DNA from: DASUPK01 sp036276255
Lineage (GTDB): Bacteria > Actinomycetota > Thermoleophilia > Solirubrobacterales > 70-9
Direction: 5' to 3'
DNA: 18,566 bases
Assembly (NCBI GenBank): GCA_036276255.1
Contig: DASUPK010000121.1
Coordinates: 1-18,566, forward strand
Each line of letters begins with the position of its first letter. Position 1 is the stretch's first letter. The notes under the pieces were generated by a model. That model did not search any database and had not been told where the DNA came from. It saw nothing but the letters and a program-made list of their open reading frames with translations. Of this stretch, positions 9,757 through 15,653 are shown one piece after another. Both the position numbers and the translations under genes were made by a program.

Positions 9757-10188
9757 GTGCCGGAAGTCCATCTCGTAGTCGGCGTCCTGCTGATCGCCGC
9801 CAATCTGGTGGCGGGAGTGTGGGGCGGGGTCGCCTGGCTCCAGGACCGGCCGACAACCGGCTTCTGGTACGCGCTCCGAGTCGCCCAGGCCACGGTGATC
9901 CTCCAGGCCCTGCTCGGCCTCCTGCTGGTCTTCAGTGGCCACCACGCCGAGCAGCTGCACATCCTCTACGGCGTGCTGCCGCTCGTCGTCTCCCTGCTCG
10001 CCGAGGTGGTTCGCGCGGGCTCCGCCCAGTATGAGATCGGGGAGCTCGACCTCCGCTCCCTCTCCGAGGAGCGCCAGACCCAGATCGCGCTCGCGATCGT
10101 CCGGCGCGACACCGGGATCATGGCAACGGCCTGCCTGGTGATCTTCCTGATCGCCCTGCGGGCGGCTGGGACGAGCTCCGCCTTCTAA
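9757..10188 (+). CDS. Small four-helix membrane protein of unknown function
   Basis: A 143-aa membrane protein that I do not recognise. Hydrophobic segments lie at about residues 4-27, 38-60, 66-87 and 118-137. A charged loop of about 30 residues between helices 3 and 4 contains ELDLRSLSEERQTQIALAIV, probably a short amphipathic helix. A SGHHAEQLHILYG stretch between helices 2 and 3 holds three His residues that could bind a metal or heme, but there is no known motif to support this. The start is GTG at 9757, with no ribosome-binding site and a TAATCT just upstream. The gene is divergent from nuoA with only about 130 bases between starts, so a link to respiration is possible but unproven. Composition matches its neighbours. 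Confidence 0.75.
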   Translation: MPEVHLVVGVLLIAANLVAGVWGGVAWLQDRPTTGFWYALRVAQATVILQALLGLLLVFSGHHAEQLHILYGVLPLVVSLLAEVVRAGSAQYEIGELDLRSLSEERQTQIALAIVRRDTGIMATACLVIFLIALRAAGTSSAF

Positions 10189-10217
10189 ATAGGCGCCGGG
10201 CGGCTGGGTCAGGGGAT

Positions 10218-10257
10218 TTGTCGACTTTGTTCCGGACGTGCGAAACAAAGTCGACAA
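10218..10257. terminator. Perfect 14-bp inverted repeat between convergent genes
   Basis: TTGTCGACTTTGTT (10218-10231) and AACAAAGTCGACAA (10244-10257) are exact reverse complements around a 12-base loop. It lies between the ends of two convergent genes (10188 plus, 10288 minus), so a bidirectional terminator is the simplest reading. Neither side has a U-run, and the arms are AT-rich for this genome. A protein-binding site is an alternative. Confidence 0.5.
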
Positions 10258-10287
10258 GTTGGTGCTTGGCCCGGTACGGAACCTAAT

Positions 10288-10770
10288 TCAGGATTCGGCC
10301 AGCAAATCGCGGTAGGCGCCGCGGTGGAAGATCAGCGGCAGGCCCTCTCGCGACTCGGCAGCGAGCACGTTGCCCGTCAGGATCAGATGGTCGCCGCCGT
10401 CGATCAGGTCGCGGAGCTCGCAGGCGACCCACATCAGGGAGCTCGCCAGCCGAGGCAGCTCCTCGCTCTCTGCCCACTCGACCTTCTGCCACTTCTCCGC
10501 CTCCGCGCCCTTGCCGGCGAAGCGGCGCGCCAGCTCCTCCTGGCCCACGGACAGCGCGTTGACGCCGAAACGGCCCTGGGCGCGGACCGAGGTGAGGGTG
10601 CGGGAGCCGCGGTCCAGGCAAGCGAGCATCATCGGCGGGTCCAGCGACAGCGAGGTGACGGCGTTTGCGGTCGCGCCGGAGGGGCCGTTCACACCGATTG
10701 CGGTGACCACGGTCACGCCGGTGGGATAGGCGCCCAGCGCGGCGCGGAACTGGTCCGGGCTGACGGGCAT
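10288..10770 (-). CDS. Flavin reductase-like, FMN-binding domain protein
   Basis: A 160-aa protein of the flavin reductase-like (RutF/HpaC/DIM6-NTAB) split-barrel family. These use NAD(P)H to reduce free flavin, usually for a partner monooxygenase. Visible signatures are FRAALGAYPTGVTVVTAIG (about 8-26), GATANAVTSLSLDPPMMLAC (about 32-51), and FGVNALSVGQEELARRFAGK (about 68-87). Near the C-terminus GDHLILTGNVL (about 125-135) and the short LIFHRGAYRDL end are typical. ATG at 10770 is preceded by TAGCGT six bases upstream and no Shine-Dalgarno sequence, so it may be leaderless. No monooxygenase gene lies beside it, so the physiological partner cannot be told. It converges with the membrane protein gene to its left. 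Confidence 0.88.
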   Translation of the reverse strand: MPVSPDQFRAALGAYPTGVTVVTAIGVNGPSGATANAVTSLSLDPPMMLACLDRGSRTLTSVRAQGRFGVNALSVGQEELARRFAGKGAEAEKWQKVEWAESEELPRLASSLMWVACELRDLIDGGDHLILTGNVLAAESREGLPLIFHRGAYRDLLAES

Positions 10771-10776
10771 GGGTGA

Positions 10777-10782
10777 ACGCTA
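10777..10782 (-). promoter_or_regulatory. Candidate -10 element of the flavin reductase gene
   Basis: Minus-strand TAGCGT (10782-10777) fits TAnnnT and lies 6 bases before ATG at 10770, consistent with a leaderless transcript. CTGACG at 10808-10803 could be a -35 but the spacer is 20 bases. Confidence 0.3.
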
Positions 10783-10863
10783 CGCGAGTCGAGGGCCCGT
10801 CCCGTCAGGATCGCACCGCCGGACGCGGCCCAGGACCTGCGCTGGATCGCCGCCCACCTCCTC

Positions 10864-10884
10864 GCCGGTAGCACCACTACCGGC
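10864..10884. other. Perfect 8-bp stem-loop in divergent intergenic region
   Basis: GCCGGTAG (10864-10871), loop CACCA and CTACCGGC (10877-10884) form a perfect hairpin. It lies between the divergent flavin reductase and cytochrome genes, about 90 bases from each start. It could be an operator or chance. The rest of this 203-base gap shows no gene with a usable start. Confidence 0.4.
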
Positions 10885-10937
10885 TTCGTCGGCGTGCGGC
10901 GCTCAGCTTGGTCCTGAACCGCCCCAGCGGCACGCTC

Positions 10938-10965
10938 CTGACGGCACGGGCCCTTCGCATATGAT
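10938..10965 (+). promoter_or_regulatory. Promoter of the c-type cytochrome gene
   Basis: CTGACG (10938-10943, four matches to TTGACA) and TATGAT (10960-10965) are separated by 16 bases. The expected transcript start falls at 10972-10974, on the GTG start codon itself, so the mRNA is probably leaderless. Confidence 0.5.
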
Positions 10966-10973
10966 CCCGCCGC

Positions 10974-11390
10974 GTGCGAGGGGCATTTCTACTGATCGGA
11001 GTCGCCTTGGTCGCTGCCCTCACCGGTTGCGGGACTCAGGGCGTCCAGGTTCCGGACAACGATCCGACCCACGAGGGGGCGGTGATGTTCTCCGAGCGCT
11101 GCGCGGGCTGCCACACCCTGACCCCGGCGGGCACCGAGGGCACCGCCAATCGCTCGGAGCGCGTGCAGGGCCCGAATCTCGACCAGCGCCCGGAGACGAT
11201 GCCCGATGTGATCTACGCGATCCGCAACGGCGGCTTCTCCGGGGCGATCATGCCCCAGAACATCGTGGTTGGAGCCGATGTCGACAAGGTGGCGGCGTTC
11301 GTCGCGAAGTACGCAGGCGAGGACGTCGTGAACCCGCCGCGGCCGGCGCAGACGAAGGCCGCTGGCTCGGGCGCGGCACCGACGCCCTGA
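10974..11390 (+). CDS. Lipoprotein c-type cytochrome (class I)
   Basis: A 138-aa membrane-anchored, extracytoplasmic electron carrier with one covalently bound heme c. The N-terminus MRGAFLLIGVALVAALTGCG is a lipoprotein signal peptide with lipobox LTGC and lipidated Cys 19. The heme-binding motif CAGCH is at 43-47, and the likely axial Met is Met 93 in SGAIMPQNI. The C-terminal VDKVAAFVAKYAG helix (about 104-116) is the usual closing helix of small cytochromes c. A Pro/Ala-rich tail follows. GTG at 10974 has no Shine-Dalgarno sequence and a TATGAT 8 bases upstream. It resembles the small cytochromes that serve terminal oxidases, but no oxidase gene is in the window. serS follows after about 20 bases, so the two may be co-transcribed. 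Confidence 0.9.
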   Translation: MRGAFLLIGVALVAALTGCGTQGVQVPDNDPTHEGAVMFSERCAGCHTLTPAGTEGTANRSERVQGPNLDQRPETMPDVIYAIRNGGFSGAIMPQNIVVGADVDKVAAFVAKYAGEDVVNPPRPAQTKAAGSGAAPTP

Positions 11391-11409
11391 AGGCTCGCGG
11401 AGCAGAGCC

Positions 11410-12690
11410 ACGCTAGACCTGAAGCAGATCCGCAGCGACCCGGAGCCCGGCCGTGAGGCGCTGGCCAGGCGGGGCGCGGCGGAGCAGCTCGACGAGCTGT
11501 TGGCAGCCGACGAACGGCGCCGCGAACTGAACACGCGGATCGACCAGGTCCGCGCCGAGCAGAACAAGCTCTCCGGGCAGATCAAGGAGGCCGCTCAGGG
11601 CGGTGACACCGGCGATCCGGAGTTCAAGAAGCTTCGCGACGCCTCCAGCGAGCTCAAGTCGGAGCTCAAGGAGCTCGAGCCGCAGCTCGGGGAGCTGAGC
11701 GAGAGGCGGGACGAGCTGCTCGCCACGTTGCCGAACATCCCCGAGCCGGAGGCGCCGGACGGCGAGACCGAGGAGGACAACGTCCCCCTCCGGGAAGTGG
11801 GGGAGGTGCCGCAGTTCGCCTTCGACCCGCTCGACCACCTCGACCTGGCCCAGCGACACGGCTGGATCGAGATGGAGGTTGCGGCGGAGACCTCAGGATC
11901 GCGCTTCGCCTATCTGCTCGGCGACCTCGCGATGCTCGAGTTCGCCCTGGTTCGCTTCGCGATGGAGCGGGTGCGCGCCGAGGGCTTCACGCCGACGATT
12001 CCCCCGGTCCTCGTCCGCGAGCAGGCGCTCTACGGCACGGGCTACTTCCCCGGCGAGCGGGAGATGATCTACGAGGTCCCGCGCGACGAGCTCTTTCTGG
12101 TGGGCACCTCGGAGGTCTCGCTCGCCTCGCTGCACGCCGGCCAGATCATGGATGCCGGCGAGCTGCCGAAGCGCTACGCCGGCTTCTCCACCTGCTTCCG
12201 CCGCGAGGCCGGAGCTGCCGGCCGGGACACACGCGGGATCTTCCGCGTTCATCAGTTCGACAAGGTGGAGATGTTCAGCTTCGTCGAGCCCGGCGCGAGC
12301 CGTGAGGAGCACGAGCGCATCCTCGCGATCGAGGAGGGGATCCTCACCGACCTCGAGATTCCCTACCGCGTGGTCGATGTCGCCGTCGGCGATCTCGGCG
12401 CTCCGGCGGCGCGCAAGTTCGATTGCGAGGGCTGGATCCCGAGTCAGAAACGCTTTCGCGAGCTGACAAGCTGCTCCAACACCACCGATTATCAGGCAAG
12501 ACGCCTGTCGGCCCGGTACCGTCCCGCTTACGGACAATCCCCCGAACCCGTGCACACGCTGAACGGAACAGCCTGTGCCGTGGGTAGAACCCTCATCGCG
12601 CTGCTGGAGAATGGACAGAAAGAGGACGGGAGCGTGGAACTTCCGTCTGCTTTGCAGGAATTTGGCTCCCCAGGAAGGATTCCCACATAG
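11410..12690 (+). CDS. serS: Serine--tRNA ligase (SerRS), apparent ACG start
   Basis: Class II aminoacyl-tRNA synthetase that charges tRNA-Ser. Homology sets the N-terminus at xLDLKQIRSDPEPGREALAR, where x should be Met, but the codon is ACG (11410). GGAG at 11399-11402 is 7 bases upstream of it. No ATG, GTG or TTG occurs in frame until TTG at 11500, which would remove 30 residues of the N-terminal arm. From 11410 the protein is 426 aa, normal for SerRS. The tRNA-binding coiled-coil arm spans about 30-105. Motif 2 is CFRREAGAAGRDTRGIFRVH (about 262-281) and motif 3 is LNGTACAVGRTLIALLEN (about 384-401). ELTSCSNTTDYQARR is also typical. From about residue 341 codon use changes to AAA, AGA, ACA, CAA and TTT codons. 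The stop abuts the next gene. Confidence 0.94.
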   Translation, partial: TLDLKQIRSDPEPGREALARRGAAEQLDELLAADERRRELNTRIDQVRAEQNKLSGQIKEAAQGGDTGDPEFKKLRDASSELKSELKELEPQLGELSERRDELLATLPNIPEPEAPDGETEEDNVPLREVGEVPQFAFDPLDHLDLAQRHGWIEMEVAAETSGSRFAYLLGDLAMLEFALVRFAMERVRAEGFTPTIPPVLVREQALYGTGYFPGEREMIYEVPRDELFLVGTSEVSLASLHAGQIMDAGELPKRYAGFSTCFRREAGAAGRDTRGIFRVHQFDKVEMFSFVEPGASREEHERILAIEEGILTDLEIPYRVVDVAVGDLGAPAARKFDCEGWIPSQKRFRELTSCSNTTDYQARRLSARYRPAYGQSPEPVHTLNGTACAVGRTLIALLENGQKEDGSVELPSALQEFGSPGRIPT

Positions 12691-13332
12691 ATGAGCGCCT
12701 CTACCCCCAAACGAGTAGTCCTCTGCGACGACCACGAGATCGTGCGCGAGGCGATCAAGGCAAGGATGGCCGCGGTCGAAGGCGTCGAGATCGTCGGCGA
12801 GGCCGAGACCGGTGAGGAGGTCGTCGAGGTCGTCAAGGAGCTCGAACCCGACGTCTGCATCGTCGACGTCGAGCTGCCTGGCAAGGACGGCATCGACGCC
12901 ACCAAGGACATCCTCAAGGCCCGACCCGAGACCCGGGTCATCATCTTCACCGCCCACGCCCAGCCCGACCTGCTGACGCTGGCGCTGCGCGCCGGCGCCT
13001 CCGGCTACGTGCTGAAGTCGGCGCCGAGCGAGGACATCGCCCGCGCGATCGAGGTGGTCGCCGGCGGCGGCACCTTCGTCGGCACCGAGCTCGGCCAGGG
13101 CGCCGGCGAGGTCGAGAAGCTGCTCGAGCTGACCCCCCGCGAGCGCGAGATCCTTGAGCTGCTCGCGGAGGGCCTGCGCGTCAAGCAGATAGCCGATCGG
13201 CTCTCGCTGAGCCCCGCCACGGTCCACACCCACGTCCGCAATGCGATCGCGCGGATGGAGGTCGACACGCGGACTGAGGCCGTCGCCCTCGCCGTGCGCT
13301 TCAGTTACCTGGGCGCCGGCGGAAAGGTCTAG
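12691..13332 (+). CDS. NarL/FixJ-family response regulator (REC + LuxR HTH)
   Basis: A 213-aa two-component response regulator. The receiver domain (about 8-125) has the acidic pair Asp 13-14, phospho-acceptor Asp 59 in CIVDVELPG, Thr 87 in IIFTAHA and Lys 109 in GYVLKSAPS, so phosphorylation should be functional. The DNA-binding domain (about 146-210) starts LTPREREILELLAEG and includes the helix-turn-helix VKQIADRLSLSPATVHTHVR. ATG at 12691 follows the serS stop (TAG) with no gap, and AGGAAGGA lies 11-12 bases upstream inside serS, so the two are probably translated from one mRNA. No histidine kinase is adjacent, so it is an orphan here. Its target genes cannot be inferred. Confidence 0.93.
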   Translation: MSASTPKRVVLCDDHEIVREAIKARMAAVEGVEIVGEAETGEEVVEVVKELEPDVCIVDVELPGKDGIDATKDILKARPETRVIIFTAHAQPDLLTLALRAGASGYVLKSAPSEDIARAIEVVAGGGTFVGTELGQGAGEVEKLLELTPREREILELLAEGLRVKQIADRLSLSPATVHTHVRNAIARMEVDTRTEAVALAVRFSYLGAGGKV

Positions 13333-13343
13333 CGCCGGCCAGG

Positions 13344-13362
13344 CCGCTCCACATTGGAGCGG
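13344..13362. terminator. 8-bp stem-loop between convergent genes
   Basis: CCGCTCCA (13344-13351), loop CAT and TGGAGCGG (13355-13362) form a perfect hairpin 12 bases after the response-regulator stop and before the convergent msrB end. There is no T-run on either side. It may still act as a bidirectional terminator or 3' end stabiliser. Confidence 0.5.
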
Positions 13363-13428
13363 AGGGCGAAGCCCGTAGCGACTTGTGTGGGGCGGCCGCT
13401 TGCCGGCGCGATCTGATGGCGAAGCCGT

Positions 13429-13833
13429 CTACGACTCGTCCTCGGGCTTGAACTCGAGGGCGCAGCCGTTGATGCAGTAGCGCTGCCCGGTCGTGTCCTG
13501 AGGGCCGTCGTCGAAGACGTGACCCAGGTGCGCGTCACAGCGTGAACAGAGCACCTCGGTGCGCTTCATGAACAGGCTGTTGTCCGCGGCGGTCTCGACG
13601 TTTTCGCCCTCCATGGGCCGGTCGAAGCTCGGCCAGCCGGTCCCGGAGTCGAACTTGTGCTCCGAGTCGAACAGCGGCTGTCCACAGGCCACGCAGACGA
13701 ACTGCCCGGTGTCCTTGACGTCGTTGAGCTCGCTCGTGAACGGCGCCTCGGTCCCCTTCTTGCGTACGACCTCGTACTGCTCGGGTGTCAGCTCCTGCTG
13801 CCACTCCTGCTCGCTCTTCTTGACCTTCTCCAA
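13429..13833 (-). CDS. msrB: Peptide-methionine (R)-S-oxide reductase MsrB
   Basis: Repairs oxidised protein methionine by reducing methionine-R-sulfoxide. The product is 134 aa, normal for a stand-alone MsrB. Zinc is bound by CVAC (Cys 47, 50) and CSRC (Cys 96, 99). HKFDSGTGWPSFDRP (about 59-73) is the substrate-site signature. GQRYCINGCALEFKP (about 116-130) contains catalytic Cys 120, and an additional Cys 124 is close to it. The nearby resolving Cys used by many MsrB proteins is not obvious elsewhere, so Cys 124 or thioredoxin may do this job (inference). The start is TTG at 13833, with GAGG 9 bases upstream. No signal peptide is present, so it is cytoplasmic. It is divergent from the thioesterase gene. 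Confidence 0.96.
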   Translation of the reverse strand: MEKVKKSEQEWQQELTPEQYEVVRKKGTEAPFTSELNDVKDTGQFVCVACGQPLFDSEHKFDSGTGWPSFDRPMEGENVETAADNSLFMKRTEVLCSRCDAHLGHVFDDGPQDTTGQRYCINGCALEFKPEDES

Positions 13834-13860
13834 GTTCTCTTACCTCGCTTCCTTGGGGTG

Positions 13861-13888
13861 TTGACCAGGTTAACCCGGTCGATATGTA
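13861..13888 (+). promoter_or_regulatory. Candidate promoter with operator-like palindrome
   Basis: TTGACC (13861-13866) and TATGTA (13883-13888) are 16 bases apart, pointing to the thioesterase gene. The 16-base sequence ACCAGGTTAACCCGGT at 13864-13879 is a near-perfect palindrome (one mismatched pair) that overlaps the -35 and spacer, a usual repressor position. A second option is a leaderless start from TAGGCT at 13914-13919. Confidence 0.35.
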
Positions 13889-13926
13889 GTCCCTCGAGAG
13901 CGGCTGCCGTTACTAGGCTCCCCGCC

Positions 13927-14733
13927 GTGCCCGACTCCTTCTACGAGCCCGACGGCGAGCTCTACGTCTCCACCGAGCTCACCCGCGGGCCCTGGGATCC
14001 CGGCGCTCAGCACGCCGGCCCGCCCGCCGCGCTGATCGGGCGGGAGGTCGAGCGCCTGGGCGCGGGCAGAATCGGCGGCGAGGGTGGTCCGTCGGCGCAG
14101 GTCGGCCGCATCACCTACGAGGTGCTTCGCGCGGTCCCGATCGCCCCGCTTCGTGTGGAGGCCAGAGTCGTCCGGCCCGGGAGGCGGGTCGAGATGTTCG
14201 AGGCCGAGCTCACCGACGAGGCGGGAGAGGCGCTGATGCGGGCGCAGGGCTGGCGCTTGCGCACCGAGCTGGTGGACTTCGATGAGCCCGAGCCGGCACC
14301 CGAGCCACCGCCGGGGCCAGAGAGCGGCGAGCCCGGCCAGTTCTTTCACACGGGATACGACGTCGGCTACCACGCGGCGATGGAGTACCGGTTCACCCGC
14401 GGGGCGTTCATGGAGCGCGGCCCGGCGACCGTCTGGATGAGGATGGCGGTCCCCCTGCTTGCCGGGGAGGAGCCGTCCCCTCTGCAGCGCGTGCTCGCCG
14501 CCGCGGACTCGGGGAACGGCGTCAGCGCCGCGCTTGACTGGTCCAGGTACCTGTTCATCAACGTGGACCTGTCCGTCCACCTGCACCGGCTCCCCAAGGG
14601 CGAGTGGGTCTGCCTGGACGCCGTCACGCTGCCGGAGCCGAACGGGATCGGCATGGCGGACACGCGCCTGCTCGACGAGCAGGGCCCGATCGGGAGAGCG
14701 GCCCAGACGCTGCTCGTGGCCGATCGCACCTGA
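13927..14733 (+). CDS. Acyl-CoA thioesterase-like protein (double hotdog, TesB-type)
   Basis: A 268-aa protein of the thioesterase superfamily (4HBT_3/TesB-like). The N-terminal half contains GPWDPGAQHAGPPAALIGRE (about 20-39) and a beta-rich hotdog core with RITYEVLRAVPIAPLRVEAR (about 61-80). A Pro/Glu-rich linker (about 120-138) leads to a second hotdog half with YRFTRGAFMERGPATVWMRM and SRYLFINVDLSVHLHRLPKG. The pattern of small residues around GGP/GPP and the late VCLDAVTLPEPNGIGMADT are typical of TesB-like proteins. Substrate cannot be deduced. An open frame continues upstream, but GTG at 13927 is the natural start, since upstream sequence is antisense to msrB. TAGGCT ends 7 bases before it and no Shine-Dalgarno sequence is visible, so translation may be leaderless. 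Confidence 0.85.
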   Translation: MPDSFYEPDGELYVSTELTRGPWDPGAQHAGPPAALIGREVERLGAGRIGGEGGPSAQVGRITYEVLRAVPIAPLRVEARVVRPGRRVEMFEAELTDEAGEALMRAQGWRLRTELVDFDEPEPAPEPPPGPESGEPGQFFHTGYDVGYHAAMEYRFTRGAFMERGPATVWMRMAVPLLAGEEPSPLQRVLAAADSGNGVSAALDWSRYLFINVDLSVHLHRLPKGEWVCLDAVTLPEPNGIGMADTRLLDEQGPIGRAAQTLLVADRT

Positions 14734-14775
14734 ACGGCCGTCCACTCCTTACCAAGGCCTAACCCGTGGCTAACT

Positions 14776-14792
14776 GGCGCCTGACCGGCGCC
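14776..14792 (+). terminator. GC hairpin after thioesterase gene
   Basis: GGCGCC (14776-14781), loop TGACC and GGCGCC (14787-14792) form a short all-GC stem about 43 bases after the thioesterase stop. No T-run follows, so it is a possible but unproven terminator. Confidence 0.35.
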
Positions 14793-14818
14793 CCCGATAG
14801 TTCCCCTGTCAACTCAAC

Positions 14819-14867
14819 GGCGGCCGGAGCACGCATCTTCAGAGGGTGGCCGCCTCCTGAATGGAGG
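14819..14867 (+). promoter_or_regulatory. Leader with alternative hairpins that cover or free the RBS
   Basis: The Shine-Dalgarno GGAGG (14863-14867) pairs perfectly with CCTCC (14853-14857) across loop TGAAT. Upstream, GGCGGCC (14819-14825) pairs perfectly with GGCCGCC (14848-14854). The two pairings share bases 14853-14854, so they cannot both form completely. This is the layout of a translational on/off switch. It matches no riboswitch class I know. Confidence 0.4.
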
Positions 14868-14872
14868 AACTG

Positions 14873-15586
14873 ATGAGAGGAAAGATGAAGGCTTTCTCGG
14901 TGGCCGCCGCCGGGGCGCTTGCGCTCACGGTTGTCGCATTCGGCGGCACCGCGGCCGCCAAGGACCGCAACCACGACCACATCTCCGACAAGTGGGAGAA
15001 GAAGTTCCATCTCTCGCTGAAGGTCGACCAGTCGAACAAGGACCAGGACCGCGACCGCGTCGACAACCTGAACGAGTTCCAGGAGGGCACGAACCCTCGC
15101 GACGGGGACACCGACAACGACGGTCGTCCTGACGGCAGGGAGGATGCGGATCACGACGGCCTCAACAACATCGGCGAGGACAAGACCGCGAACCTCCCCG
15201 ACGACCGGGACACCGACAACAACGGCATCGAGGACGGCGACGAGAACCCGGGCGCGATTGCCAGCTTCGACGGCACCACGCTGACCATCGACATCGCCGG
15301 CGGAGGCCAGGTTTCTGGCACCGTCGACGCGTCCACCCGGATCCGCTGTGAGACGGAGGACGAGCACGAGGTCGGCGATGACAACGACCACAGCGCCGCG
15401 AGGGCGTCGCATGACGGCGGCTCCGGCCAGAGCGAGTCGGGCGACGACAACTCCGGTCCCGGCGACAACTCCGGTCCCGGCGATGGCGGCAGCGTCTGCA
15501 CGACGGCCGACCTCACCCCGGGCACCGCGGTCCACGAGGCCGAGCTCGAGGGCACCACGTTCGAGAAGGTCGACCTGGTCAAGTAG
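14873..15586 (+). CDS. Secreted Asp-rich calcium-binding-type protein (thrombospondin type 3-like repeats)
   Basis: An exported protein of 237 aa. The signal peptide MRGKMKAFSVAAAGALALTV continues to TAAA, with likely cleavage before KDRNHDH (about residue 29). Residues about 30-125 hold several Asp-rich loops such as DQDRDRVDNLNEFQEGTNP, DGDTDNDGRPDGRED, DADHDGLNN and DRDTDNNGIEDGDENP. These follow the DxDxDGxxD pattern of thrombospondin type 3 / dockerin-like calcium sites. A small beta domain follows (SFDGTTLTIDIAGGGQVSG to the end), interrupted by a Gly/Ser/Asp-rich loop. It holds a Cys pair (RIRCE and SVCTT) that may form a disulfide. ATG at 14873 is chosen because GGAGG lies 5 bases upstream; ATGs at 14861 and 14885 are in frame. 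Function is unknown; binding partners are not suggested by neighbours. Confidence 0.85.
   Translation: MRGKMKAFSVAAAGALALTVVAFGGTAAAKDRNHDHISDKWEKKFHLSLKVDQSNKDQDRDRVDNLNEFQEGTNPRDGDTDNDGRPDGREDADHDGLNNIGEDKTANLPDDRDTDNNGIEDGDENPGAIASFDGTTLTIDIAGGGQVSGTVDASTRIRCETEDEHEVGDDNDHSAARASHDGGSGQSESGDDNSGPGDNSGPGDGGSVCTTADLTPGTAVHEAELEGTTFEKVDLVK
15446..15481 (+). repeat. Two tandem 18-bp units in the secreted protein gene
   Basis: GACAACTCCGGTCCCGGC occurs twice in a row at 15446-15463 and 15464-15481. It encodes DNSGPG twice in the flexible loop. Identical codons point to recent duplication, so copy number may vary between strains. Confidence 0.85.
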
Positions 15587-15612
15587 CTCTGACTCGCATC
15601 ACCTCCCGAGCG

Positions 15613-15646
15613 AACCGGGCGCCCGCTGGGCGTCCGGTTTCGTTTT
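15613..15646 (+). terminator. Intrinsic terminator after the secreted protein gene
   Basis: AACCGGGCGCCC (15613-15624), loop GCT and GGGCGTCCGGTT (15628-15639) form a 12-bp stem with one G-U pair. It is followed by TCGTTTT. It starts 26 bases after the stop codon. This is the clearest factor-independent terminator in the window. Confidence 0.85.
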
Positions 15647-15653
15647 CGGCCCC

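Noticed and set aside
10785..10917. Possible small gene or gene remnant (reads RIAPPDAAQDLRWIAAHLL) upstream of the cytochrome gene
   Set aside because: No ATG, GTG or TTG start in frame after an upstream stop and no recognisable homology. It could be a decayed fragment, but this is not supported.
11893..13233. Minus-strand open frame across serS and the response regulator
   Set aside because: It is a shadow of two well-conserved plus-strand genes and spans their junction. No domain is visible.
14734..14872. Known riboswitch (c-di-GMP, cobalamin, ydaO) in the leader of the secreted protein gene
   Set aside because: I looked for their conserved core sequences and saw none. Only the alternative hairpins are supported.
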